Below, in pieces: positions 27,516-35,393 of a stretch of 64,000 nt of DNA (position 1 is its first letter; each line of letters opens with the position of its first letter). The position numbers and the translations under genes were made by a program. The stretch lies in assembly GCF_016743335.1 (NCBI RefSeq), contig NZ_WCJE01000004.1, positions 29,974-93,973 of the forward strand. The letters are read 5' to 3'. This stretch comes from Streptococcus suis (lineage in GTDB: Bacteria; Bacillota; Bacilli; Lactobacillales; Streptococcaceae). The notes under the pieces were generated by a model. The model worked only from the letters and a program-made list of their open reading frames with translations, was not told the DNA's origin and did not search any database.

Positions 27516-27901
27516 GTAAAACATGGAATTTTGATCAGCCACTAGATGATGTGAAACCAACATCATCCCATGAAGAACGAGCAAAAATTGCAGCACTTTT
27601 CCATAAACAAGATGAAAAACCAATTGAAGAAGTAGACTATGTGGCTGCTTTTGAACAGCAACAAAAGGAGTCAGAATCTAAAGATGTACAGACGCACGAA
27701 TCAAAAGTTAAACAAAGCCAGCCGAAGAAAGTAAATATCACAAGCGACTATAAACAACACTTGGCAGACACTATTGCACAAAACAACAAGGATATTTCAG
27801 CCTGTCAAAAGCAAATTGAAGAACTTCATCAATTGATTGATGAAAAGAAAATCCAAAATAAAAAGTTGCAGGCTATTTCAGTAGCCATTGATGATTTATA
27901 A
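27512..27901 (+). CDS. Small conserved ICE protein (DUF5945-like)
   Basis: A 129-residue protein: a Lys/Glu-rich N-terminal half and a C-terminal coiled coil ('ISACQKQIEELHQLIDEKKI'). Coupled to the preceding gene by an ATGA overlap. Possibly a structural or regulatory partner in the toprim operon; no function can be assigned. Confidence 0.65.
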   Translation: MSKTWNFDQPLDDVKPTSSHEERAKIAALFHKQDEKPIEEVDYVAAFEQQQKESESKDVQTHESKVKQSQPKKVNITSDYKQHLADTIAQNNKDISACQKQIEELHQLIDEKKIQNKKLQAISVAIDDL

Positions 27902-27950
27902 GTCAGGTAGTCCTATGCGGGCTACCTTTTTACAATGTAAGGAGAAGATA

Positions 27951-28241
27951 ATGAGATTTTTTCAAAAGAAAACACAGAATCAAGACCGTTTTAAACGACT
28001 GATTCATCGACTGTCGGAGATGTCAGATAGTGAACTAACCAAAGTAGAACAACTCCTAGATGTGGTCTTTGATTCAAGTTTCAAGTCTAGTGAGAGAGTA
28101 GAAATATCTCGAAACGATATTACCACTGAGGAACAAAGTCTTGATAGGTCAATTCAGGAAGCGAAAAATAAACTGAATACTGAGCAGTTGGAGAAGCGAA
28201 TAGAGCAGTTTAAGCAATCGAAGAAACCAAAAAACGGATAA
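27951..28241 (+). CDS. Small conserved ICE protein (DUF5966-like)
   Basis: A 96-residue helical, charged protein ('RFKRLIHRLSEMSDSELTKV'). ATG 27951 follows AAGGAGAAG; an upstream in-frame start lacks a site. Its stop codon lies inside the left arm of the perfect palindrome that precedes pezA, so that hairpin also ends this transcript. Confidence 0.65.
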   Translation: MRFFQKKTQNQDRFKRLIHRLSEMSDSELTKVEQLLDVVFDSSFKSSERVEISRNDITTEEQSLDRSIQEAKNKLNTEQLEKRIEQFKQSKKPKNG

Positions 28242-28282
28242 CGCACCATATTTGGTGCGTTATCCGTTTTTTATGGTATAAT
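28229..28282 (+). promoter_or_regulatory. pezAT operator/promoter palindrome, also terminator
   Basis: A perfect 20-bp inverted repeat (28229-28248 with 28253-28272, 4-base loop) with A-runs and T-runs at its ends works as a bidirectional terminator. The -10 box TATAAT (28277-28282) follows directly, placing the right arm over the -35 zone. In S. pneumoniae PezA binds a palindrome at its promoter, so this is the probable autoregulatory operator. Confidence 0.8.
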
Positions 28283-28310
28283 GAAAGCAAATATGAGGAG
28301 GTCTTTATCT

Positions 28311-28787
28311 ATGATTGGAGACAATATCAAATCACTACGCCGAACACACGATTTAACACAGCCAGAATTTGCGAAAATGGTTGGTATTTCACGCAATAGC
28401 CTAAGTCGTTATGAGAATGGAACCAGCACTGTTTCAACTGAACTCATCGACCGTATTTGTCAGAAATTTAACGTTTCTTATGTCGATATTGTAGGGGAGG
28501 ACAAGATGTTAACACCTGTTGAAGATTACCAACTGACTTTAAAAGTAGAAGTGCTAAAAGAACGTGGAGCAGCCATTTTATCGCAGCTCTATCGATATCA
28601 AGATAGTCAGGATATTGCTTTTGATGATGAAACAAATCCTTGGATTTTGATGAGTGATGATTTGGCTGAATTGCTCCATACGAAAATTTACCTTGTCGCT
28701 ACTTTCGATGAAATAGAGCGTTACAATGGCTATTTAGATGGTATAGAGCGGATGTTAGACATGGTGCATCATCGGGTGGTGGCTTAA
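28311..28787 (+). CDS. pezA: PezA antitoxin / repressor
   Basis: Antitoxin of the PezAT pair. The 158 residues have an N-terminal XRE helix-turn-helix ('IKSLRRTHDLTQPEFAKMVG', then 'ISRNSLSRYENG', residues 5-40) and a C-terminal part that blocks the PezT kinase. Length equals the pneumococcal protein. I chose ATG 28311 for GAGGAGG at 28294-28300; the in-frame ATG at 28281 lies right after the -10 box. TAATG overlap couples it to pezT. Confidence 0.88.
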   Translation: MIGDNIKSLRRTHDLTQPEFAKMVGISRNSLSRYENGTSTVSTELIDRICQKFNVSYVDIVGEDKMLTPVEDYQLTLKVEVLKERGAAILSQLYRYQDSQDIAFDDETNPWILMSDDLAELLHTKIYLVATFDEIERYNGYLDGIERMLDMVHHRVVA

Positions 28788-29563
28788 TGAGACTGGAAGA
28801 ATTTAGTGAGGCTGAATTTCAGAAGGCCTTGCAACGAACCATTCGGGCTTTAACCCGAGGAAAGACGATTTCAGATCAACCGAAAGCTATCTTACTTGGT
28901 GGACAAAGCGGAGCAGGTAAGACAACGATACATCGTATCAAGCAAAAGGAATTTCAAGGCAATATCATTATCATCGATGGTGACAGCTACCGTTCTCAGC
29001 ATCCCAATTACTTATCCCTGCAAGAAAAGTATGGCAAGGACAGCGTGGACTATACCAAGGGATTTGCAGGAAAAATGGTAGAGCATCTGGTTGATGAACT
29101 TAGTACACAAGGTTATCATTTGCTGATTGAAGGGACTTTGCGTACCACTCAAGTTCCTCGTCAGACTGCTCAATTATTAGCTTCGAAAGGATACCAAGTT
29201 TCTTTAGCTGTAATTGGTACCAAACCAGAGCTTTCTTATCTCAGCACCTTGATTCGTTATGAAGAGCTTTATGCCATCGATCCCAATCAGGCCAGGGCAA
29301 CACCAAAAGAACACCATGATGGGATTGTAGAGAACTTGGTTGATAACATAAGCGAGTTAGAAAGAGAGAAACTCTTTGAACAAATTCAAATTTATCAAAG
29401 AGATCGAACTTGTATCTACGATTCTGAAACTGATGAAGGCTCCGCAGCAGAAGTGTTACAAGAATGCCTCTTTGGAAAATGGAGTAAAGTCGAGGAAGAG
29501 ATGTTGAAGGTGGGGAGAGAGCGGTTGACGGAGTTCTACAAAGAAAATAATAGAGGTGATTAA
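28787..29563 (+). CDS. pezT: PezT zeta-type toxin (UDP-GlcNAc kinase)
   Basis: Zeta-family toxin, 258 residues. It phosphorylates UDP-N-acetylglucosamine and so blocks peptidoglycan synthesis when freed from PezA. Walker A 'GGQSGAGKTT' (38-47), 'IIIDGDSYRSQHPNY' (about 64-78) and 'LIEGTLRTTQVPRQTA' match the family. The gene looks whole and would stabilise the ICE. The first gene of the Lamassu-like set follows at once. Confidence 0.9.
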   Translation: MRLEEFSEAEFQKALQRTIRALTRGKTISDQPKAILLGGQSGAGKTTIHRIKQKEFQGNIIIIDGDSYRSQHPNYLSLQEKYGKDSVDYTKGFAGKMVEHLVDELSTQGYHLLIEGTLRTTQVPRQTAQLLASKGYQVSLAVIGTKPELSYLSTLIRYEELYAIDPNQARATPKEHHDGIVENLVDNISELEREKLFEQIQIYQRDRTCIYDSETDEGSAAEVLQECLFGKWSKVEEEMLKVGRERLTEFYKENNRGD

Positions 29564-29564
29564 G

Positions 29565-30944
29565 TTGGCGAGTTCGAGGGTTGACCAAAATAGGAATGCA
29601 GCACCAAGTTGGAGTGGCTATATTCATCAAGGAAAAGTTGGCTTTTTGGTAGCATTAAGGCAGTTACGACAGTGTATTGAAAACGGAATAGAGAATTTTG
29701 AAGGGTATACCATTAGATATGAAAATGCTGAGGACTTTGATATTGTTGGCAATGAAGAGCAAGTATTATCGAGGCATCAAGTAAAAGCCTATATCAATGG
29801 TAATGAGAGAGAGAATTACTCGGACCTTTTTAATATTCAAACAAGGAAGTTAGAAAATGGAAAGGAAAAAATAAATGTAAAGGGGTATCAGATTCATGAA
29901 TTTGATGGTCAAGGAAACGTGGTACGTATGGTGGTTTCTCCTGAGAGCAGATTTTTGCATGTGATTGTTAGTGTGCCAGATTTTTATTTGACACGGGAAG
30001 AATATAAATCTAAGTTCCCTGGCAGGACAAAATATACTAAAAATGAGTCTCAAGTTCAACTTTATAAATATAAAGTTGGCTCCGATGAAGTGTTATATTG
30101 TCCGCTTTCTCAAAATGATGGTAATGATACAATTAGAGATTATTGTACAGCTGAAATAAAAGAAATTTTAAAATTAAAGGGTAATCCATTGAATGATAGT
30201 GTTTCACATTTAAAACAAGTATATCTCAGGTATGTAGGTTCTTTATTGGATCATAGCATTGGACAAGCACACAGTGAATCTGGTTTTCCAGAAATATCCT
30301 TTGGAGAAATAATTTCCATTATTGAAAATGAAGCTCCTAAAGATGAAGTATATGAAATGAAGAATACTTTGACTTATAGCTGGGAAAAATATCATCGTGA
30401 TTATTCAACTGATATTTCTGAAGAGAACTTCAAACTAATGGATAAAATAATCAATCATTTACTGTCGCTATCTAAAAAAGAGTTTTATAAGTTTGTAAGA
30501 ATGGTTTTACCCCATGAAAAGTCGGATGAAGATTTTGCAAAAATATTTAATATTACTCTCTTAGAAAGAATATTCTATTCGTTGATAAAAGATGTTAGAG
30601 AATTTTCGTTTAAACATTATAGTTTTTTAGATGATGTTAAAAAAAGTTATAGATTCTCCTTAATTGATATTGAAGAATCTCCTGGTCGTATTGCAACAGT
30701 AATTAAAAATATTATTGATAATTCAGAATTTTTAAAAGCCACTTTTAATCATGATTTTCTTATTAATAGGGATATAGATGGAGTTTCGATTGGAGTAAGA
30801 ATAGATGAATTTGATAGTATGTCAGATAGTAGATATAAAGATGAATGGAATACAGGAATGCAACATAATATTTTTAAACCGAATATGGAATTTATTGGCA
30901 TTAAGAAAGTGAAAGAAAAGAATTTGAGTGTGCCGGAGGACTAA
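29565..30944 (+). CDS. lmuA: Lamassu/ABC-3C effector with Cap4-like nuclease domain
   Basis: Predicted nuclease effector of a three-gene ABC-3C/Lamassu-like anti-phage or anti-plasmid system. The N-terminus has 'SWSGYIHQGKVGFLVAL' followed by 'ENAEDFDIVG' and 'SRHQVKAY' (about residues 15-77), which is the E-x-D...Q-x-K layout of Cap4/DUF4297 PD-(D/E)xK endonucleases. The rest (459 residues in all) is a helical domain that in this group contacts the SMC-like partner. I chose TTG 29565, 4 bases after an AGAGGTGAT ribosome site; GTG 29556 is an alternative. The stop lies 1 base before the next gene's ATG. Low GC and no homology to ICE core genes mark it as cargo. Confidence 0.7.
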   Translation: MASSRVDQNRNAAPSWSGYIHQGKVGFLVALRQLRQCIENGIENFEGYTIRYENAEDFDIVGNEEQVLSRHQVKAYINGNERENYSDLFNIQTRKLENGKEKINVKGYQIHEFDGQGNVVRMVVSPESRFLHVIVSVPDFYLTREEYKSKFPGRTKYTKNESQVQLYKYKVGSDEVLYCPLSQNDGNDTIRDYCTAEIKEILKLKGNPLNDSVSHLKQVYLRYVGSLLDHSIGQAHSESGFPEISFGEIISIIENEAPKDEVYEMKNTLTYSWEKYHRDYSTDISEENFKLMDKIINHLLSLSKKEFYKFVRMVLPHEKSDEDFAKIFNITLLERIFYSLIKDVREFSFKHYSFLDDVKKSYRFSLIDIEESPGRIATVIKNIIDNSEFLKATFNHDFLINRDIDGVSIGVRIDEFDSMSDSRYKDEWNTGMQHNIFKPNMEFIGIKKVKEKNLSVPED

Positions 30945-30945
30945 T

Positions 30946-31641
30946 ATGAGAGACATTGTTATAAAATTTTTACAAAATAACCATTTTAATCAGTTGGATA
31001 CAGATTTTGATTTCTATACGAACTCGCAATACTCAGAGTATTTTATAGTTAGTGAATATAGTCCTAATGAGCTACATAATTTTTTTGATGATGATAAGAC
31101 TTCACAAGTAATAAAAGAGTTTGAAAGACTGACTGTGAAATCAGAACACGAGAATATTAAGAAAAATACCTCTCTGTTTATTTTGGTAGAAGTTGATAAT
31201 TTAAAAGAAGCATTTGAAGATGAAAAAATCCAAAGATCAATATTATTGATAGAAGAGGACTATTACTATTTTAGAAAGTTCGTTTTATTATACACTCAAA
31301 ATGGGTTATCGGATTTACGAGATAAAACTACTAATGAAGTACTCTATAGTTACTTGGAATCTAATATTGATGCTTTTGAGGAGGATATGTTTTTTAGCGA
31401 GTCGTATTTTATGGCAATGGAAATTGGAGTAAAACTACCATTTTTCACACTCCCTAAAAGAAATGATATTTATCAAAGTATAGAAAATCAGTATCAGGAC
31501 AGCAAGGATGAATTAGATAATAGATTATTGGAATTTTATACTAAGGTCACTGATGAGAAATTGTCAGAATCACTGAAAGATATTTCTACCGATGATAAAA
31601 ATATTTCTGATTTACTTCAAATAGGAGAATTATTACAATGA
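30946..31641 (+). CDS. lmuC: Lamassu/ABC-3C middle component
   Basis: A 231-residue protein without a recognisable catalytic motif, acidic and helix-rich. Its position between a Cap4-like nuclease gene and an SMC-like ATPase gene, and its size, fit the middle component (LmuC) of Lamassu/ABC-3C systems. ATG 30946 has GGAGGA at 30935-30940. It overlaps the ATPase gene by 4 bases (ATGA). The assignment rests mostly on context. Confidence 0.6.
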   Translation: MRDIVIKFLQNNHFNQLDTDFDFYTNSQYSEYFIVSEYSPNELHNFFDDDKTSQVIKEFERLTVKSEHENIKKNTSLFILVEVDNLKEAFEDEKIQRSILLIEEDYYYFRKFVLLYTQNGLSDLRDKTTNEVLYSYLESNIDAFEEDMFFSESYFMAMEIGVKLPFFTLPKRNDIYQSIENQYQDSKDELDNRLLEFYTKVTDEKLSESLKDISTDDKNISDLLQIGELLQ

Positions 31642-34274
31642 AAATCAAAAAAATTTTAATAAAAAACTTTAAAAACATAAAGGAAACTAGAATTATTGAT
31701 TTTCAAGAGAATGTAACTTTGTTTGTTGGACCAAATGGATTTGGAAAAACTACAATTTTTGATGCAATAGAGTTATCATTAACTGGGAAAATCCGTCGAA
31801 TTGAAGAGTCCGATTATAGCGATGGTAGAAGTAGTTTTAGTACTCCTTATTTTCAAAATGATCCTGAGGAAGATACATTCATTGAGCTAACGTTGACAAA
31901 TGATGAAGGTAGTTCTTTGATAGTATCTAGTCTTTATAAGCGTAGTATGAATGCTGAGGGAAGTAATGTACCAAAGTTTTCATTTTCAAAATTTAAAAGA
32001 TCAGTTCGGTTTGAACCTGAACCCCTTGAAGACTTGGATGGTTTGAGTGAAAGAGATATACAAAAGGTCATTAGTCAATTTTTAGGATACGACTCAGAAG
32101 ATTATAGCTTAGGTGATACTTTTGATTTGTTTCATTATATTCAACAAGATGAAACAGCTTATTATTTGAAGCAAAAGGAGAAAGATAGAAAGGAACAATT
32201 GAACTTTTTATTAAATATTGGAAACTATGTTAATAGAAAAAATCGATTAGAGCGTTTAAAAAGTGTTTTATCCTCTAGTGAAAAGGAACTAGAAGCAAAA
32301 AAAGATAAGTTAAAAACTTCCCCAATTAAGAACGACACTCCATATTCTAAGTTACCTCTTAGAGCAGATAATGACTTTGCTTTTAATAAAGAATCAATTG
32401 TATTTGATGGTGAATTGTCAAATGAAAGTTTAAATATATATCTATCAGAAATTGAGAAATTACAAGAATTTCGGAATTCATTTTCTCCAAAGGATTACTT
32501 TCTTAGAAAACAAAGTGAACAATTTGAGCGAGAGGTGTTGGAAGATAAAGATTTTATTTACTACTTAATAGTTAGAAAAATCTTTGAAAATCAGGAAAAT
32601 ATAGAGTCTATTAAACAAAATCATAGTTTAATTTCAAATGAAAAAAATTGTTCTTATTTTTTGCTAAAAAACTATATTGAAAAACTGGAATCTTTGGAAA
32701 ATGATAGTAGGATATTTAAACGTGGAAAAATTCTAAAGAGTTTGCTTGATGTCGAAATTGATAAACTTAATATAGAGTCAATTAAGAATTCTTTAAATGG
32801 CTTTGTAGGTTGGGAATTTGGCAAAGTATGGTTTGAAACGTTTGATTCCAAGTTAACAAATTACAAGAATAAAAAAGAGCAGTTGGATGATGGAACAGAT
32901 TCGATTAACAAGCTACTCGAGATAAGAAGTCGTCTAAAAGAACATAGTGATAATAACCATTCAGAATGTGTATTTTGTGGTTATGATTGGATTGAAAGCA
33001 AGAATTTACTGCTTGCTTACGAAGAAACAACGAATCAACTGCGTAAAAATTTGACTAAATTTGAAATAGAAGTTTCAAATTTAGTTGAAGAATTAAATCA
33101 ATTAAAAATAGAGTTGCAAAATCAAATTCAAATTGAGCAAGAGAAACTCTCTGTTCTTCCTGATGATTTTTTAGCGGTGATACGATCCATAGGTAATTAT
33201 AATTTTCCTGAGTCTTTTAGCAACGTAGTTGTAATGAACTCAGAGATTACGCCTATGTTAGTAGATAAAAGTGCTTCGCTACAAAAGTTTGAGATTTTGA
33301 AAAAAGAGTTAATAAGTTCATTGCAAGAAAAACTGTTGATTCCAAATGAAGACTATGGTTCTTTCCTTAGAGTTGTAAATAAGAGAGTAGATTTTGAAAA
33401 ACTTTTAGAAAAATATTCTATTTTAGCTGGAGAATCAATAAGGGAATTTGAAATTTCTTTTGAACTCTTACCCATTTCCTTGCATAAATTTGAAGAGAAC
33501 AAAGATAGATTATTAGTATTTTTAGAAGAGCTTAGATCACAAATAGTATTTGATTATTCTAAAAGTTTAGATCCACAAAATCTATTTGATAAATACTTTG
33601 CATCTAAGGAAAAAACTTTTGAGGACTGCACTATAGAAAGGATCAGTCAAAAACGGGAGTATATTATTAATCAGTTTGAATTACAAAATTTGACGATGTT
33701 TAACCAAATTGAGAATCGCCTTCAAATAATCGAACGCACAATTACTTATCTTCAGCAGCGTGTCAGGGAATTAAATAATAATATAAAATCCTACCAAGAA
33801 CAGATGATTCAAAAGTTAAAGCTCCCTTTTTACATGTATACCGCTAAGATTTTACAAAATTACCAACAAGGAATGGGAGTTCTACTAACAACTCAAAATA
33901 ATTCTAATATCAGGTTTATAGCAAATAGTAATAGTGAGCAAGATGTGATGTATCAATTGAGTTCTGGACAAATAGCTGTTATTTCGTTTGCTTTCACTTT
34001 GGCACTAAATACAACATTTAAGATTTCAAAAGAGTTCAAATTTTTATCAATTGATGATCCGATTCAAGATATGGATTCTATGAATGTATATGCTTTAATT
34101 GATTTAATAAGACATTCATTATCAGACTATCAAATTATTATGTCCACACATAATGATGGTAGTGCTATGTTTATTAAATATAAATTTGAACTATTTTCAG
34201 ATTCTGAAATATCAAATGTAGGGTTAAAAAATATAAAGAATATCTTATTATCGGATGTTGAAGTTAGCAGTTGA
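31638..34274 (+). CDS. lmuB: Lamassu/ABC-3C SMC-like ATPase
   Basis: An 878-residue Rad50/SMC-type ATPase. Walker A 'GPNGFGKTT' (31-39), long coiled-coil arms, a Rad50-like zinc hook 'CVFCG' at about 445-449 in the middle, ABC signature 'LSSGQ' near 774, Walker B 'FLSIDDP' near 800 and an H-loop 'STHND' near 836. Such proteins sense DNA ends or unusual DNA and release the nuclease partner. The ATGA overlap with lmuC shows coupling. All ATPase motifs are intact. A terminator follows 65 bases later. Confidence 0.78.
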   Translation: MKIKKILIKNFKNIKETRIIDFQENVTLFVGPNGFGKTTIFDAIELSLTGKIRRIEESDYSDGRSSFSTPYFQNDPEEDTFIELTLTNDEGSSLIVSSLYKRSMNAEGSNVPKFSFSKFKRSVRFEPEPLEDLDGLSERDIQKVISQFLGYDSEDYSLGDTFDLFHYIQQDETAYYLKQKEKDRKEQLNFLLNIGNYVNRKNRLERLKSVLSSSEKELEAKKDKLKTSPIKNDTPYSKLPLRADNDFAFNKESIVFDGELSNESLNIYLSEIEKLQEFRNSFSPKDYFLRKQSEQFEREVLEDKDFIYYLIVRKIFENQENIESIKQNHSLISNEKNCSYFLLKNYIEKLESLENDSRIFKRGKILKSLLDVEIDKLNIESIKNSLNGFVGWEFGKVWFETFDSKLTNYKNKKEQLDDGTDSINKLLEIRSRLKEHSDNNHSECVFCGYDWIESKNLLLAYEETTNQLRKNLTKFEIEVSNLVEELNQLKIELQNQIQIEQEKLSVLPDDFLAVIRSIGNYNFPESFSNVVVMNSEITPMLVDKSASLQKFEILKKELISSLQEKLLIPNEDYGSFLRVVNKRVDFEKLLEKYSILAGESIREFEISFELLPISLHKFEENKDRLLVFLEELRSQIVFDYSKSLDPQNLFDKYFASKEKTFEDCTIERISQKREYIINQFELQNLTMFNQIENRLQIIERTITYLQQRVRELNNNIKSYQEQMIQKLKLPFYMYTAKILQNYQQGMGVLLTTQNNSNIRFIANSNSEQDVMYQLSSGQIAVISFAFTLALNTTFKISKEFKFLSIDDPIQDMDSMNVYALIDLIRHSLSDYQIIMSTHNDGSAMFIKYKFELFSDSEISNVGLKNIKNILLSDVEVSS

Positions 34275-34339
34275 TAGATGTCGATTTGACCTGTTTATTG
34301 ATGAAGTATAAGAATCATTATGTTATATAGATAGAATTT

Positions 34340-34363
34340 GAGAGTCGTTAGGCTCTCTTTTTT
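34340..34363 (+). terminator. Terminator after Lamassu-like operon
   Basis: GAGAGTC/GGCTCTC 7-bp stem (34340-34346 with 34351-34357), one G-T pair, followed by six T. Confidence 0.7.
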
Positions 34364-34449
34364 CTTACCCTCAATTTCATGTTGTGATACCTTTTCCAAA
34401 TCATTCTTGTTATCCTAATACCATTCCTAAGAAAATCAATCCTTGATTT

Positions 34450-34575
34450 TTCACTGGGGGGTTGGGGGCGAAGCCACCAAGTTATCTTATCGTTAGCTGT
34501 CAAAACTGGAAGGTTTTAGTCAGCTGGCGATATGATTTTTGGGATATTGTGGACACAATATCTGAGCTCGCAAAG
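34450..34575 (+). other. Candidate ICE oriT region
   Basis: Gene-free stretch 34275-34658 just upstream of the relaxosome genes. It contains a G-rich tract with GGGGGCGAAGCC (34464-34475), an inverted repeat AGCTG-CAAAAC/GTTTTA-CAGCT (34495-34525) and a perfect 9-bp hairpin GATATTGTG/CACAATATC (34543-34562). Inverted repeats beside relaxase accessory genes are the usual look of an oriT; the nick site is not identified. Confidence 0.5.
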
Positions 34576-34658
34576 ACCTGAAAGGAAGATATTATGCAGT
34601 GCCGTGTCTAATACGAGGGCGGGGATATACCGATATTGAAGAATGAGGAGGATACAGG

Positions 34659-35021
34659 ATGGGAAACCTAGTTAGAGAGATACGCAAGGAAGTCAATTTC
34701 TCAATAAAAGAGTATCAACAGATACAAAATTTGATGGAACAGGAGGGATATGAACAATTTTCCCCTTTTGCTAGAGGTAAATTATTGGAGGTAAATCTCC
34801 AATCATCCCAGCAACTTGAAGAATGGATAAAATATTTACAACACCAAAAAGTAGAACAGATTTACCGAGATGTGCATGAAATACTTGTTCTGGCAAAGTC
34901 GTCTCAATCCGTTACTATGGAGCATCTTGAAATCATTTTGACTTGTGTCAAAGACTTGATGAAGGAAATTGAGAAAACTATTCCATTGAGTCATTCATTC
35001 AAAGACAAGTACATGAGGTAG
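34659..35021 (+). CDS. Relaxase accessory protein (SAG1252-like)
   Basis: A 120-residue helical protein directly preceding the mobC-like gene, at the place where ICESa2603-type elements carry a conserved relaxase accessory gene. The N-terminus ('FSIKEYQQIQNLMEQEGYEQ', then 'FSPFARGKLL') resembles MobC-type relaxosome proteins. It probably binds oriT with MobC. GAGGAGG precedes ATG 34659. Confidence 0.7.
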   Translation: MGNLVREIRKEVNFSIKEYQQIQNLMEQEGYEQFSPFARGKLLEVNLQSSQQLEEWIKYLQHQKVEQIYRDVHEILVLAKSSQSVTMEHLEIILTCVKDLMKEIEKTIPLSHSFKDKYMR

Positions 35022-35027
35022 GCTATT

Positions 35028-35393
35028 ATGGAAAATCGTTATCGAACCAATTTGAAAAAGGTGTATTTGAGTAATAAAGAATTAATTATCCTCAACAAAA
35101 ATCTTGCTCAGAGTCAGTGTCCAAGCTTTTCTCATTATGCCAGAAAAACCTTACTCGATCCTGGTATGAATTTTATCACAATCGATACAAGAGGATTTCA
35201 AGACCTGATTTTTGAAATTCGTAGGATTGGAAATAACATAAACCAGATTGCACGTACAGTAAATCAAAGCCACCTATTAAGTCTTCAACAAGTAAAAGAA
35301 TTGCAACTCGGTATAGCTGAGTTAGAAAAACAGTTGCAACAAGATTTTGACATCAAGTGCCAACAATTAAGAGAATTTTATGGTCATCACTAA
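35028..35393 (+). CDS. mobC: MobC family relaxosome protein
   Basis: A 121-residue protein with the MobC signature ('VYLSNKELIILNKNLAQSQ', 'FSHYARKTLL', 'EIRRIGNNINQIARTVNQ'). MobC proteins melt oriT around the nick and help the relaxase. The stop lies 14 bases inside the relaxase gene, giving coupling. Confidence 0.88.
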   Translation: MENRYRTNLKKVYLSNKELIILNKNLAQSQCPSFSHYARKTLLDPGMNFITIDTRGFQDLIFEIRRIGNNINQIARTVNQSHLLSLQQVKELQLGIAELEKQLQQDFDIKCQQLREFYGHH

